This document shows, piece after piece, positions 54,233 to 63,454 of a stretch of DNA of 64,000 bases. The notes below the pieces were generated by a model. The model was not told the origin of the DNA and ran no database searches. It saw only the letters and a program-made list of their open reading frames with translations. The translations under genes were made by a program, and so were the position numbers. Source of the stretch: Desulfitibacter alkalitolerans DSM 16504 (lineage in GTDB: Bacteria > Bacillota > DSM-16504 > Desulfitibacterales > Desulfitibacteraceae); the NCBI RefSeq assembly GCF_000620305.1, contig NZ_KK211101.1, positions 124,001 to 188,000 on the forward strand. Reading direction: 5' to 3'. The stretch's first letter is position 1, and each line of letters begins with the position of its first letter.

Positions 54233-54332
54233 TTGTTAAAAAGAGGTTTTTAGAAAAGTTTAACGAAAAATAACCTGATATAAATAAACCTGGCCTATAT
54301 GGTTGCAGATATTTTGTTTAGTGAACGGAGTG

Positions 54333-55379
54333 ATGGCTTTGGAAAGAAATGAAGTAAATTCCCTGGAGCAGGTGAAAAAATTAAAAATAGAAAAGGATAG
54401 GCCTTTTTTTTCAGCTCAGCACGAGGAAATAGCCAATGGAGCAGTTTCGGACATATATTTCATAAGAACCAATGAAATACTTAAGAAACAGGGCCTGTTA
54501 GAAACAACAGTTACAGCTGAGGTATTCCCCAGGAGAGATGGAGTTTTGGCAGGCATTGAAGAGGTTAAAAACCTTCTTAGTGGGAAAAACATTAAGGTTT
54601 GGGCTTTAAAAGAAGGACATGCCTTTAAAGCTAAAGATGTGGTTATGAGAATAGAAGGAGCCTATGGCGAATTTGGAATACATGAGACTGCCCTCTTGGG
54701 AATACTTGCACATTCTAGTGGGTGGGCAACAGCTGCCCACGAAATCAAGCAAATTGTAAAAGAAAAACCTTTTTTTTCCTTTGGTGCAAGACATGTTCAC
54801 CCCAGTGTAGCTCCTGTTATGGATAGGGCTGCCCTTATTGGAGGTGCCAGTGGTGCCAGCTGTATTTTAGGTGCCAAGCTTTTTGGTGTTGAACCAGTTG
54901 GAACGGCTCCCCATACGCTTTTTTTGATTGTTGGAGATACAGTGAAAGCGGCTCAAGCTTACGACAAGCATATGCCAGAGGACGCATTACGCTTGATGTT
55001 GGTTGACACTTTTAAAGACGAGGCTGAGGAGGCCTTAAGAGTTGCCGGTGCCTTAAAGGAAAAGCTTTATGGCATTAGACTTGACACACCTAGTGAGCGT
55101 GGAGGCGTAAGACCCGAGCTTATAAGAGAAGTACGTGCACGATTAGATCAAGCAGGCTTTCAGCATGTGAAGATTTTTGTTTCAGGAGGACTGACTCCAG
55201 AAAGAATAGAAAAACACATTGAGGCTGGAGCCGACGCTTTTGGTGTAGGAAGCTACATTTCAGGCAGACCGCCAATTGACATGACCATGGATATTAAAGA
55301 AATTAATGGAAAGCCTGCGGCCAAAAGAGGAAGAATACCTGGAAGAACTGCAGTAGAAGGAATCGAAAGAATATTATAA
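54333..55379 (+). CDS. Nicotinate phosphoribosyltransferase
   Basis: A 348-residue enzyme of the shorter archaeal-like NAPRTase type: 'EVFPRRDGVLAGIEEVKNLL', 'HETALLGILAHSSGWATA', 'FGARHVHPSVAPVMDRAALI', 'IRLDTPSERGGVRPEL' and 'VSGGLTPERIEKHIEAGADA'. It salvages nicotinate to NaMN for NAD. ATG at 54333 is listed, but GGAG is only two bases before it; TTG at 54339 fits that site better. Confidence 0.93.
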   Translation: MALERNEVNSLEQVKKLKIEKDRPFFSAQHEEIANGAVSDIYFIRTNEILKKQGLLETTVTAEVFPRRDGVLAGIEEVKNLLSGKNIKVWALKEGHAFKAKDVVMRIEGAYGEFGIHETALLGILAHSSGWATAAHEIKQIVKEKPFFSFGARHVHPSVAPVMDRAALIGGASGASCILGAKLFGVEPVGTAPHTLFLIVGDTVKAAQAYDKHMPEDALRLMLVDTFKDEAEEALRVAGALKEKLYGIRLDTPSERGGVRPELIREVRARLDQAGFQHVKIFVSGGLTPERIEKHIEAGADAFGVGSYISGRPPIDMTMDIKEINGKPAAKRGRIPGRTAVEGIERIL

Positions 55380-55487
55380 AGGAATAATATGATTAAATGG
55401 TTAAAAGTGCATTTAATTATTTAGTATATGATTTTATACAGGGCAAAAACTAGAGTTAATATGATTAACCCTGAAATGGGGGATGAA

Positions 55488-56252
55488 ATGATTGATTTAA
55501 GATATCATATAGCTACAGTTGCTGCCCTTTTTCTTGCTTTGGGACTTGGAATATTTATTGGAAGTACTGTGATAAGTGATGGTATTTTAATTAAAGAGCA
55601 GGAGCAATTAATTGTCCGCCTTGAAAAGGAATTTGATAAGCTGCGGGATGATAATCGTTCTTTAAAAGCAAGTGTGATAAGCCTTCAAGAAAGCTTAAAT
55701 GCATATGACGAATTAGGAAAGGAAATTTTTCCGGTACTAGCCCAAAACAAGTTAGCTAGAAAAAGTGTTGGGCTTATTATTACAAACCCAGACTTTAACC
55801 CAGAAGAGTTTATTGGAGTGCTAATGGAAGCTGGAGTAGAAAAGGTACACCAGGTACGGATTACAAAAGAGTTTTTTTTCAATAAGCAAAGTGAAAATAT
55901 AGTGCCTGATATTATAGCTATTATTGCGGGGGTCTTTGTATCTCTTGGGCAGGAACAAACGTCAGGAGAATTGATTGGATCAAAATTTGTTAATGGCAGT
56001 ATGGCAGGCCCTGTTGACTATCTATTAATCATTGGAGGCCATACCATAAATACAAGTATAGATTATGCAAAACTTTTGGATATGCCCCTGGTAAAGGAAA
56101 TTATGAAATTAGAGATACCAATTATTGGCGTTCAGCCCAAAAATGTGAAATTGAGTTATATTCCTACTTACAAAGCTTTAGGAATACCTACAGTTGAAGA
56201 TCTTGATACATTTATAGGCAAGGTCAAGCTAATTCAGCTTTTGGAGCAATAA
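55488..56252 (+). CDS. MctB-like (DUF3186) membrane protein
   Basis: A 254-residue protein: 'MIDLRYHIATVAALFLALGL' leads into one membrane helix, then a coiled coil ('EQEQLIVRLEKEFDKLRDDN') and a Rossmann-like extracytoplasmic domain. It resembles the MctB family, linked to copper handling in mycobacteria; in Firmicutes the role is unknown. ATG at 55488 is chosen with GGGGGATGAA upstream; earlier in-frame ATGs lack a site. Confidence 0.78.
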   Translation: MIDLRYHIATVAALFLALGLGIFIGSTVISDGILIKEQEQLIVRLEKEFDKLRDDNRSLKASVISLQESLNAYDELGKEIFPVLAQNKLARKSVGLIITNPDFNPEEFIGVLMEAGVEKVHQVRITKEFFFNKQSENIVPDIIAIIAGVFVSLGQEQTSGELIGSKFVNGSMAGPVDYLLIIGGHTINTSIDYAKLLDMPLVKEIMKLEIPIIGVQPKNVKLSYIPTYKALGIPTVEDLDTFIGKVKLIQLLEQ

Positions 56253-56289
56253 GTTTTATCAATGGTTCTTCATCAATGGTTTTTTATCA

Positions 56290-56318
56290 TTTACATGCTA
56301 AAAATAATCTGTTATAAT
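56290..56318 (+). promoter_or_regulatory. Promoter of tRNA-Leu(GAG)
   Basis: TTTACA, exactly 17 bases, TATAAT; predicted start lies just before the tRNA at 56333. Confidence 0.85.
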
Positions 56319-56332
56319 ACCTTTTGAGTAAT

Positions 56333-56419
56333 GCGAGAGTGCTGGAATCGGCAGACAGGCATGTTTGAGGGGCATGTGTTCATTAGGGCGTGCGGGTTCA
56401 AGTCCCGCCTCTCGCACCA
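56333..56419 (+). tRNA. tRNA-Leu(GAG)
   Basis: An 87-base class II tRNA. Acceptor stem GCGAGAG/CTCTCGC, anticodon stem CATGT/GCATG closing on a U-G pair, loop TTGAGGG (anticodon GAG), long variable arm, T loop GGTTCAAGTCC and encoded CCA. Confidence 0.95.
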
Positions 56420-56571
56420 TTATAAATAAAATCCTTATAAATTAAGGTCTTGCCAAATTGGTGATTGTAATTTTATCATCAAATACATGCAGGATTTTTT
56501 TATTGCACGGATCTTTCCATATCCTTCAGAATTATTGGAAAGATTGGTTTATATTTACATGCTGCAGGCCA

Positions 56572-56619
56572 TTTACCAGAACATATGTACGTGGTATAAT
56601 TGAAACAGAACATATGTTT
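56572..56619 (+). promoter_or_regulatory. SOS promoter with two LexA boxes
   Basis: TTTACC (56572), 17 bases, TATAAT (56595-56600). GAACATATGTAC at 56579-56590 fills the spacer and GAACATATGTTT at 56608-56619 lies just downstream. Both match the Gram-positive LexA consensus GAAC-N4-GTTY closely (first with one change), so the polymerase gene should be repressed by LexA. Confidence 0.88.
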
Positions 56620-56637
56620 TGGAGGGCGGTTTAAAAG

Positions 56638-57891
56638 ATGGAGGATAGGATTATAATGCATGTAGATATTAACTTTGCATTTTTGGCAATGGAGGCTGCT
56701 TATCGTTTGCAATGTGGAGAAACGCTAGATATTCGTACCATTCCATCTGTAATAGGAGGCAATGAAGAAACCCGGCATGGCATAGTACTGGCAAAATCCA
56801 ACCTGGCAAAAAAGGCCGGGATAAAAACAGGAGAAAGCCTTTGGAACGCCAGATTAAAATGCCCTGGCTTGCTTGTAATTCCTCCAAACTACAAATTATA
56901 TATCAAGGCAAGTAAAGCGTTAACTGAAATATTAAAAAGGTTTGCACCAGTTGTTGAACAATTTTCTATTGATGAAGCCTGGATGGATTATACAAATATG
57001 GACAAAAACTTTGGCTATTATTATACTAGAGCAATTGAACTTAAAGAGACAATTAAAAAAGAGCTTGGCTTTACAGTAAGTGTGGGGATTTCTTCAAACA
57101 AAATATTAAGTAAAATGGCTTCAGATTTGAAAAAGCCTGATGCTGTCACTACCCTGTTTCCCAATGAAATAAAAGTGAAGATGTGGCCTTTACCGGTGGA
57201 AGATCTGTTTATGGTTGGTTCCAAAACAAAAAAGAAGCTCAATGATTTAAACATTAAGAACATTGGCCAATTAGCTGCATCTGATCCTCAATTAATCTAT
57301 GAAAAATTAAAATCACATGGGTTGCTTATCCATGGTTATGCCAATGGGATAGACAATTCACCAGTTAGAATGGGTCAGCGCTTTGAAATGAAGGGCATAG
57401 GTAACTCATCCACATCATCAAAAGATTTAACAACCAGGCAAGAGGTTGTACTTTTTATTCGCTCCCTGGTTGAAACCATGGCAAATCGAATGCGAGAGGC
57501 AGGTAAAATGGGCAGGGTATTTTCTTTGGGCCTACGCACATCCGGTTTTATGTATTATTCTCATCAAATTAAATATCCTGTGCCAACAAACATTACTTCT
57601 GAAATTATGGAAATTTATGAAAGGTTATTAGATGAATTATGGAAGAAGGAACCTTTAAGGCATTTGGGAGTAAGAACTTCAGAGCTTTATGACGAATACA
57701 GTTATCAACTAACCTTTTTTGATAATCCTAGAAGAGAAAAACTAAAAGCATTAGATCGAACTATAGATGAATTAAGGGATAGATATGGCAGCAATTCTAT
57801 TTTTTCTGCAAGTTTTATTAACAGTGGTTTAAGGTGTTTAAATGGCGGTTATCCGGAAGATGAATATCCTCCAATGAGCAGTATGCTATAA
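56638..57891 (+). CDS. Y-family translesion DNA polymerase (UvrX/DinB-like)
   Basis: A 417-residue error-prone polymerase. Catalytic acids are in 'IMHVDINFAFLAMEAAYRL' and 'FSIDEAWMDYTN'; 'GIVLAKSNLAKKAGIKTGE' and 'VSVGISSNKILSKMASDLKK' are the fingers and HhH regions, followed by the little-finger domain. Its tandem LexA boxes mark it as SOS-induced, like B. subtilis UvrX/YqjW. A second steric gate position residue after D-I-N is Phe ('NFAF'), as expected. ATG follows GGAGGGCGG. Confidence 0.92.
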   Translation: MEDRIIMHVDINFAFLAMEAAYRLQCGETLDIRTIPSVIGGNEETRHGIVLAKSNLAKKAGIKTGESLWNARLKCPGLLVIPPNYKLYIKASKALTEILKRFAPVVEQFSIDEAWMDYTNMDKNFGYYYTRAIELKETIKKELGFTVSVGISSNKILSKMASDLKKPDAVTTLFPNEIKVKMWPLPVEDLFMVGSKTKKKLNDLNIKNIGQLAASDPQLIYEKLKSHGLLIHGYANGIDNSPVRMGQRFEMKGIGNSSTSSKDLTTRQEVVLFIRSLVETMANRMREAGKMGRVFSLGLRTSGFMYYSHQIKYPVPTNITSEIMEIYERLLDELWKKEPLRHLGVRTSELYDEYSYQLTFFDNPRREKLKALDRTIDELRDRYGSNSIFSASFINSGLRCLNGGYPEDEYPPMSSML

Positions 57892-57912
57892 GAATGCAGG
57901 GGAGGTGAGTGA

Positions 57913-58152
57913 ATGAAAAATTTACTTGTAGATGTTTTAGGGTTATATTTAGCCAATGGTAAAATTAAACCTCTGAGATTTAAATATGATGATCAGTTGG
58001 TAGCTGTGCAAAAGATATTAAAGGTGGAAGTGGAAAATATTGCAGGAAACAAAAGGGTGGTATTTACATGTTTACATGTAAATAACCATACACGTTTTAC
58101 ATATCAATTAAAATATGAAATAGAAAGTCTTAAATGGTACTTGTTCTATTAA
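57913..58152 (+). CDS. Hypothetical protein in the SOS polymerase operon
   Basis: A 79-residue protein, 'MKNLLVDVLGLYLANGKIKP' and mostly beta strands, 21 bp after the Y-family polymerase with a GGGGAGGTGAGTGA site. It is probably SOS-induced with it. It resembles in size and position the YolD-like partners of UvrX but the family is not confirmed. Confidence 0.7.
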   Translation: MKNLLVDVLGLYLANGKIKPLRFKYDDQLVAVQKILKVEVENIAGNKRVVFTCLHVNNHTRFTYQLKYEIESLKWYLFY

Positions 58153-58193
58153 ATATGCTATTTCAAATAAAACCTCACTGAAGTTGACTTTAA

Positions 58194-58925
58194 CTAGTTA
58201 GGACCCGGATAATCACTTATATTTATTTCAGTGGGCGGCTTTATGTTGTCTTCTCTCAAATCCACATAAAGCTTTCCTTCACTGTCTAAGGTACATAAGC
58301 TTACCTGGTCAAGAGAGGTTATTTTTTGTTTTTTTAACTCTTCCATAAGCCATTTTTCAGTGAGTCCTATCATCTCTAAATTTTGATATATTATTTGCCC
58401 ATCATATATTAATTCGGTTGACATGCCTTCATATTTAGTAGGTATTTTAAGATCAGCAGGTGTAAGAGTTCTTTTTTGGGACTTCTTCTTAACTGACAAA
58501 TAGCCATTGGTTTCTAAAACTGCAAATTCTACATCCTTGGGATCGAAAACTCCACGAATTCTCAGCTGCTGCATCAATTCATCCATATGGTAATTCATTT
58601 TTGCCATGTTCCTTTCAAGAATTTTACCGTTATGAATAATAATGGTTGGCTCTCCCAAAAACCACTTTGCTGCTACTCTGTTCTTAATAGTAACTGCTCC
58701 TAAAAGCCATGAAAAAAGAAACCAGACAGACATTCCCAGTAAATGTGTATAAGGCGGCGAATCCAGTTCGGTAGTCATTGAGGCGGCAATAGAGCCAACA
58801 GTTATACCTACAATATAATCAAAGAATGAAAACTGGTTTATTTGCTTTTTCCCAACAAGTCTGCTAAATAGGAGGAGAAAGGCAAAGGCAAAAAAGCCTC
58901 TTAAAGCTACATTTAAATAGTCCAT
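58194..58925 (-). CDS. DUF421/YetF-family membrane protein
   Basis: A 243-residue protein with three N-terminal membrane helices ('LRGFFAFAFLLLFSRLVGKK', 'YIVGITVGSIAASMTTELDS') and a duplicated cytoplasmic alpha/beta domain ('FLGEPTIIIHNGKILERNM' and a later 'LIYDGQIIYQNLEMIGLTEK'). YetF/YdfS proteins are spore-associated in Bacillus; function otherwise unknown. Start ATG preceded by AAGGGGTGAATTAT. Convergent with the SOS operon. Confidence 0.92.
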   Translation of the reverse strand: MDYLNVALRGFFAFAFLLLFSRLVGKKQINQFSFFDYIVGITVGSIAASMTTELDSPPYTHLLGMSVWFLFSWLLGAVTIKNRVAAKWFLGEPTIIIHNGKILERNMAKMNYHMDELMQQLRIRGVFDPKDVEFAVLETNGYLSVKKKSQKRTLTPADLKIPTKYEGMSTELIYDGQIIYQNLEMIGLTEKWLMEELKKQKITSLDQVSLCTLDSEGKLYVDLREDNIKPPTEINISDYPGPN

Positions 58926-59118
58926 AATAATTCACCCCTTAATAGCTTAACCAAATAGTGTCTAAAAAACCGTCACATGTCAAAAGACTAGACAAATTAT
59001 AAGTATATTAGATTAATAAATGTCGGAATTATCAATGCTATCATGTTGGCATGAATTTTGCAAGATATAAATCTTAGCACATTTATTTTGCCGTTTATAA
59101 AAAAGAGGGGGAGTTAAG

Positions 59119-60039
59119 ATGAGTAATGTGGCTAGAAAAGTAGTATTAACTGTAGCGGAAAATAAGCTTGTAACAAATTTCGTAAACAAGTATGGACTCA
59201 CTCTTGGAGCTAGTCGTTTTGTTGCTGGAGAAAAGTTAAAGGATGCCATAAAAGCTGTAAAACAGCTTAATGCTAAAGGCATATGTGCTACTCTAGATAA
59301 TCTGGGTGAAAGCTGCCATGATGAAAGAGTAGCTGCAGAAGGCACCAGGGAAGCAATTAGGATACTTGAAGCTATTAATGAAAGTGGAGTAGACAGCAAC
59401 CTTTCAGTAAAATTGACACAATTGGGTTTAGATATAGACCATAATTTCTGCCTCGGCAACATGATGGAGATAGTTGGCAAAGCAAATGAGCTTAGTAACT
59501 TTGTGAGAATTGACATGGAGGATTCCTCGAAGGTAGATGCTACCATTGCCATCTTTAGAGCATTGAAGGAAAAATACCCACAAAATGTTGGTTTAGCACT
59601 TCAATCATACTTATATAGGACTGAAAAGGATATGGATGACCTCGCTGATTTAAAGCCGAGTTATAGATTAATGAAGGGTGCTTACAAGGAACCGAAAGAG
59701 GTTGCGTTTCCTAAAAAGAAAGACGTTGATGATAATTTAATAAAAATCATTAAAAAGCATTTAGACGCAGGTTTCTATACTGCAGTTGCTTCCCATGATG
59801 AGAATATAATTAATGCTACAAAAGCATATGTCAAGGAGAAAAATATTCCTACTTCCCAGTATGAGTTTCAAATGCTTTACGGTATCTGCTCTAATCTTCA
59901 GGAGCAGCTTGTGAAGGAAGGACATAAGGTTCGCTGCTATGTTCCCTATGGAACTGACTGGTACCCATATTTCTCACGAAGACTTGCTGAAAGGCCAGCA
60001 AATATTCTATTCATTCTAAAGAACCTTCTCAAAAAATAA
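59119..60039 (+). CDS. Proline dehydrogenase
   Basis: A 306-residue monofunctional flavoenzyme (PutB/FadM type) with 'SVKLTQLGLDIDHNFCLGN', 'FVRIDMEDSSKVDATIAIF', 'GLALQSYLYRTEKDMDDL', 'YRLMKGAYKEPKEVAFP' and the FAD-contacting C-terminal 'VPYGTDWYPYFSRRLAERPA'. It oxidises proline to pyrroline-5-carboxylate with quinone as acceptor. It is 64 bp before a TIGR00300/ornithine cyclodeaminase-type gene. AGGGGGAGTTAAG precedes ATG. Confidence 0.94.
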   Translation: MSNVARKVVLTVAENKLVTNFVNKYGLTLGASRFVAGEKLKDAIKAVKQLNAKGICATLDNLGESCHDERVAAEGTREAIRILEAINESGVDSNLSVKLTQLGLDIDHNFCLGNMMEIVGKANELSNFVRIDMEDSSKVDATIAIFRALKEKYPQNVGLALQSYLYRTEKDMDDLADLKPSYRLMKGAYKEPKEVAFPKKKDVDDNLIKIIKKHLDAGFYTAVASHDENIINATKAYVKEKNIPTSQYEFQMLYGICSNLQEQLVKEGHKVRCYVPYGTDWYPYFSRRLAERPANILFILKNLLKK

Positions 60040-60103
60040 CAGTGGTATATATTTCCTTTTACGGGTATAATAAAAAGATGTATAACCCATTAGGAGGATT
60101 GCT

Positions 60104-61333
60104 ATGTTTAGAAGAACTATAGAATTAAAAGGTCATATTGTTGACAGCAAGGTATTGCCCACAGTTTTTGAAGAAATTGAAAAGCTAGGCGGAGAGATTT
60201 TTATTGAACATAGCGTTATCGGCAAAAAAAAGGAAGACTATAGTTATTTAATTATGGAAGTTAGTGCTCAGTCTCAAGAAACATTGGATGATGTCCTTAA
60301 CGTTGTTGTAAAACTAGGGGCAAACATTCTAGATGAAGCAGAGGTAGTTCTTGAACCTGCTCCCAGGGATGGTGTTTTTCCTGAAGGGTTTTATTCTTCC
60401 ACAAACCTGCCTACATTTGTCTGGTACAATGATAGTTGGATTAAGGTAGAAGCTATGGAAATGGATTGTGCTGTTGTTCTAGAAGAGAAACCTAATCTCA
60501 AGGCTTACTGTGTACCCATCAGCAGGGTGAAGAAGGACCAATTAATAGTAGTGGGCAAGACAGGTGTAAAGGTTTTGGCCATAGATGCAAATGCGGATAA
60601 AGAAGTATTTAGCTTTATGGGCAGCGAGGTTAGCAGCGAAAAGCCCAAAAACCTGGTTATCAAGGATATTGCTTCTCAAATGGAAAGCATAAAAAGAAGA
60701 AATGGCAAAATCCTTTTTGTACTTGGTCCTGCTGTAATTCATACAGGTGCAGGAGTTTGGGTTGAAAAGCTTATTGAAAATAATTATTTGGATATTATTT
60801 TTGCAGGAAATGCTGTTGCAACCCATGATGTTGAGAATGCTTTTTTTGGGACATCCCTTGGAATATGCTTAAAGTCCGGAAAGTGTATACACGAAGGCCA
60901 TTCCCATCATTTAAGGGCTATTAACAGGATTAGAGCAGCAGGAAGCATGGAGGAAGCAGTTATTAAGGGAGTCCTTACAAAGGGACTTATGTATACAATG
61001 ATAAAGCATAAAACCCAATATGTACTTGCTGGTTCCATAAGAGACGATGGTCCAATGCCAGAGGTAATTACTGATGTTATTAAAGCTCAAGAAGCTATGA
61101 GATCAAAACTGGATGGTGTGGAAATGGTTATTATGCTTTCCAGTATGCTTCATGCAATAGCTACAGGAAATATTCTGCCAGCTTCCATAAAAACTATTTG
61201 CGTTGATATTAACCCTGCTGTAGTAACAAAGCTTGCTGACAGGGGAAGCTTTCAAACTGTCGGTCTGGTTAGTGATGTTGAATGGTTCCTGCGCCAATTA
61301 ACTGAACACCTGGGGATTGATACCAAAAATTAG
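60104..61333 (+). CDS. LOR/SDH-region protein, TIGR00300 family, probable ornithine cyclodeaminase
   Basis: A 409-residue protein: N-terminal LOR/SDH conserved region ('FRRTIELKGHIVDSKVLPTV', 'YLIMEVSAQSQETLDDVL') followed by a Rossmann-like half ('ILFVLGPAVIHTGAGVWVEK', 'HHLRAINRIRAAGSMEEAVI'). Members in archaea and the C-terminal part of cyanobacterial AgrE convert ornithine to proline and ammonia. The proline dehydrogenase next to it supports that reaction here. AGGAGGATTGCT precedes ATG. Confidence 0.82.
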   Translation: MFRRTIELKGHIVDSKVLPTVFEEIEKLGGEIFIEHSVIGKKKEDYSYLIMEVSAQSQETLDDVLNVVVKLGANILDEAEVVLEPAPRDGVFPEGFYSSTNLPTFVWYNDSWIKVEAMEMDCAVVLEEKPNLKAYCVPISRVKKDQLIVVGKTGVKVLAIDANADKEVFSFMGSEVSSEKPKNLVIKDIASQMESIKRRNGKILFVLGPAVIHTGAGVWVEKLIENNYLDIIFAGNAVATHDVENAFFGTSLGICLKSGKCIHEGHSHHLRAINRIRAAGSMEEAVIKGVLTKGLMYTMIKHKTQYVLAGSIRDDGPMPEVITDVIKAQEAMRSKLDGVEMVIMLSSMLHAIATGNILPASIKTICVDINPAVVTKLADRGSFQTVGLVSDVEWFLRQLTEHLGIDTKN

Positions 61334-61392
61334 CATATTATAATAAGCAGATTTTATGTTTAATCAAAAGAAGAAATCAGTATAATAATTAT

Positions 61393-61436
61393 AAAAAGCG
61401 GTTTTCTCTATGTTAAATAGAGTTAGTCGCTTTTTC
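61393..61436 (+). terminator. Rho-independent terminator after the ornithine cyclodeaminase-type gene
   Basis: AAAAAGCG/CGCTTTTT outer stem with an inner CTCTA/TAGAG stem and an internal loop; T-rich tail. Confidence 0.85.
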
Positions 61437-61533
61437 TTATCCTATTTTTAGGCCCCAAAGTCACTTAACTTACTGTTAGCACTAATAATACTAATAAAGC
61501 TGTTTTTTAAAAAAATAGAAGGGAGATATTAAG

Positions 61534-62562
61534 GTGGAGGTCTTTAAACCCAAAAGGGTGCTGTTCGAACAAAAATCCATTGATTACCCCCTTGGGGAGA
61601 AACTATACGAAAAATTTAGAAGGGATCCTGATGTTATTGTAAAGATGATTGGATCTCACAACAGGGTCATGGGAATACCAGGCAAGAACTCACAGGAAGG
61701 TTTTAGAGAGGCAAAAAGAACTCTGGTGGTTGGTGTTAGAAAAAGTGGGGAATTCCAAACCTGCAAGCCTTCAGCACATTATCAACTGCCATTATCAACC
61801 AGCTGTCCTGGTATGTGTGAGTACTGCTACCTGCACACTACCCTTGGGAAAAAACCATACTTAAGGATTTATGTTAACATCCACGAGATTCTAGCTAAAG
61901 CCAGGGAATACATTAATGAAAGACTACCTGACATAACAGTATTTGAGGGAGCAGCTACTTCAGATCCTCTAGCCTTAGAACACTTAACAGGTAATTTAGA
62001 GGAAAGCATTAAGTTTTTTGCCAGCCAATCCCACGGAAGGTTCAGATTTGTAACAAAATACACCAATGTTGATTCTCTGTTAAACATAACCCATGGAGGT
62101 AATACTCGCTTTCGTTTCAGTATAAACACACCTTTTGTAATAACCAAATACGAGCATAATACTCCTGCCTTAGATGATCGTCTAGAAGCAGCCAGGAAAG
62201 TAGCAGCTGCAGGATACCCTCTAGGTTTTATTATAGGGCCGGTCATAGTATATGACGGTTGGGAGGTTGATTATAAAACACTATTTTTAAATTTACAGGC
62301 TGGTTTAGCCAGGGTGGTTAAGGAGCCCTTAACCTTTGAAATTATAACCCATCGCTATACAGCAAGAGCTAAGAAAAACATAATGGATATTTTTCCAAAA
62401 AACAATCTCCCCATGGATGAGTCAGAACGCCAGCTAAAATATGGCCAGTTTGGCTATACAAAGTACTTATATCCTAAGGAAGAAATGAAAAATATTAATC
62501 AAGTTTTTGAAGGCTTGGTAGAGAAATACTTGCCGAATAGCAGGATAGAATACTTTGTTTAG
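61534..62562 (+). CDS. splB: Spore photoproduct lyase
   Basis: A 342-residue radical SAM enzyme. The iron-sulfur motif C-x3-C-x2-C is in 'STSCPGMCEYCYLHTTLGKK'; it continues 'PDITVFEGAATSDPLALEH' and 'FRFSINTPFVITKYEHNTPA'. It repairs spore photoproduct (a thymine dimer) on germination, consistent with the SASP-like gene at 4.8 kb. GTG start behind AAGGGAGATATTAAG. No splA is seen upstream. Confidence 0.94.
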   Translation: MEVFKPKRVLFEQKSIDYPLGEKLYEKFRRDPDVIVKMIGSHNRVMGIPGKNSQEGFREAKRTLVVGVRKSGEFQTCKPSAHYQLPLSTSCPGMCEYCYLHTTLGKKPYLRIYVNIHEILAKAREYINERLPDITVFEGAATSDPLALEHLTGNLEESIKFFASQSHGRFRFVTKYTNVDSLLNITHGGNTRFRFSINTPFVITKYEHNTPALDDRLEAARKVAAAGYPLGFIIGPVIVYDGWEVDYKTLFLNLQAGLARVVKEPLTFEIITHRYTARAKKNIMDIFPKNNLPMDESERQLKYGQFGYTKYLYPKEEMKNINQVFEGLVEKYLPNSRIEYFV

Positions 62563-62642
62563 AAAAACAATTTACCTCTCAATTTCGTAAGCTGCTTCAT
62601 ATGATGGAACCTGCTAATAAGAGCAAAAGATATTATGAAGGT

Positions 62643-62675
62643 AAAAAGCATTAAGGAAGCTTAATGCTTTTTAAA
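62643..62675 (+). terminator. Rho-independent terminator after splB
   Basis: AAAAAGCATTAAG and CTTAATGCTTTTT form a perfect 13-bp stem with a GAAG tetraloop. Confidence 0.92.
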
Positions 62676-62750
62676 TGAAGGAGTAAAAGGATTTATGTAG
62701 AAATGTAGTTTATAAACAGTTCAATGCAAAGAACAGAAAGTAGGTTTGAT

Positions 62751-63251
62751 ATGGCACAAGTAATTTCATTTGTTGGTAGATCTAACGTGGGTAAAACCAC
62801 CCATTTAGAGAAGGTGATAGCCGAAATTAAAAGACGGGGCTATAAACTAGCTACAATCAAACATGATGTACATGGGTTTGACATTGATGTACCAGGTAAG
62901 GACACATGGAGACACGGTCAGGCTGGTGCAGATAGTGTTGTTATCTCATCGCCTAATAAAATTGCTATAATTGAAAAAGTTTCAGAGGAGAAAACCCTGG
63001 ATGAAATAGCACAAAAACTGCAAAATGTGGACATAATTATAACTGAAGGGTACAAAAGAGGTAATAAGCCCAAGGTTGAGATAGTTAGAAGGGAAAGATC
63101 AGCACAGCCTATATGTGAGCCCATGGAATTATTTGCCTTAGTTACAGATTGTGATATTAGCATGGATGTACCCAAATTTGGTTTTCACCAGGTAGCAGAG
63201 CTGGTGGATCTAATTGAAGAAAAATTCATTAATAAAAAAGACTTTGTCTAA
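62751..63251 (+). CDS. mobB: Molybdopterin-guanine dinucleotide biosynthesis protein MobB
   Basis: A 166-residue GTP-binding adaptor with P-loop 'FVGRSNVGKTTHLEKVI', 'TIKHDVHGFDIDVPGKDT' and 'IITEGYKRGNKPKVEIVR'. It helps MobA attach GMP to molybdopterin. ATG at 62751 is chosen, with AGTAGGTTTGAT upstream; the ATG at 62724 has no ribosome site. Monocistronic between two terminators. Confidence 0.93.
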   Translation: MAQVISFVGRSNVGKTTHLEKVIAEIKRRGYKLATIKHDVHGFDIDVPGKDTWRHGQAGADSVVISSPNKIAIIEKVSEEKTLDEIAQKLQNVDIIITEGYKRGNKPKVEIVRRERSAQPICEPMELFALVTDCDISMDVPKFGFHQVAELVDLIEEKFINKKDFV

Positions 63252-63272
63252 AGATGACAAGGTCTTTTTTAT
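63234..63272 (+). terminator. Rho-independent terminator after mobB
   Basis: AAAAAAGACTTTGTC pairs with GACAAGGTCTTTTTT (one T-G) over a 7-base loop, overlapping the mobB stop. Confidence 0.92.
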
Positions 63273-63454
63273 TCTCGCCCCTTTTTGTCAATATTCATAA
63301 ACTTGCTTGAAAAAAGAAGAAATTGTGGAATTTTAAAAAATAATTAGGTGTTTTTAATTAATAATGTAGAAAAAATAGCAAAAGAAGGAAATAATAACCA
63401 TATAAAGAATACACTAAAGTGGTTAAAATATTACAGCTGGTTTGGAGGTATACC

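Noticed and set aside
56255-56285. Direct repeat ATCAATGGTT in the spacer before tRNA-Leu(GAG)
   Set aside because: Two short AT-rich copies only; no hairpin and no sign of a mobile element.
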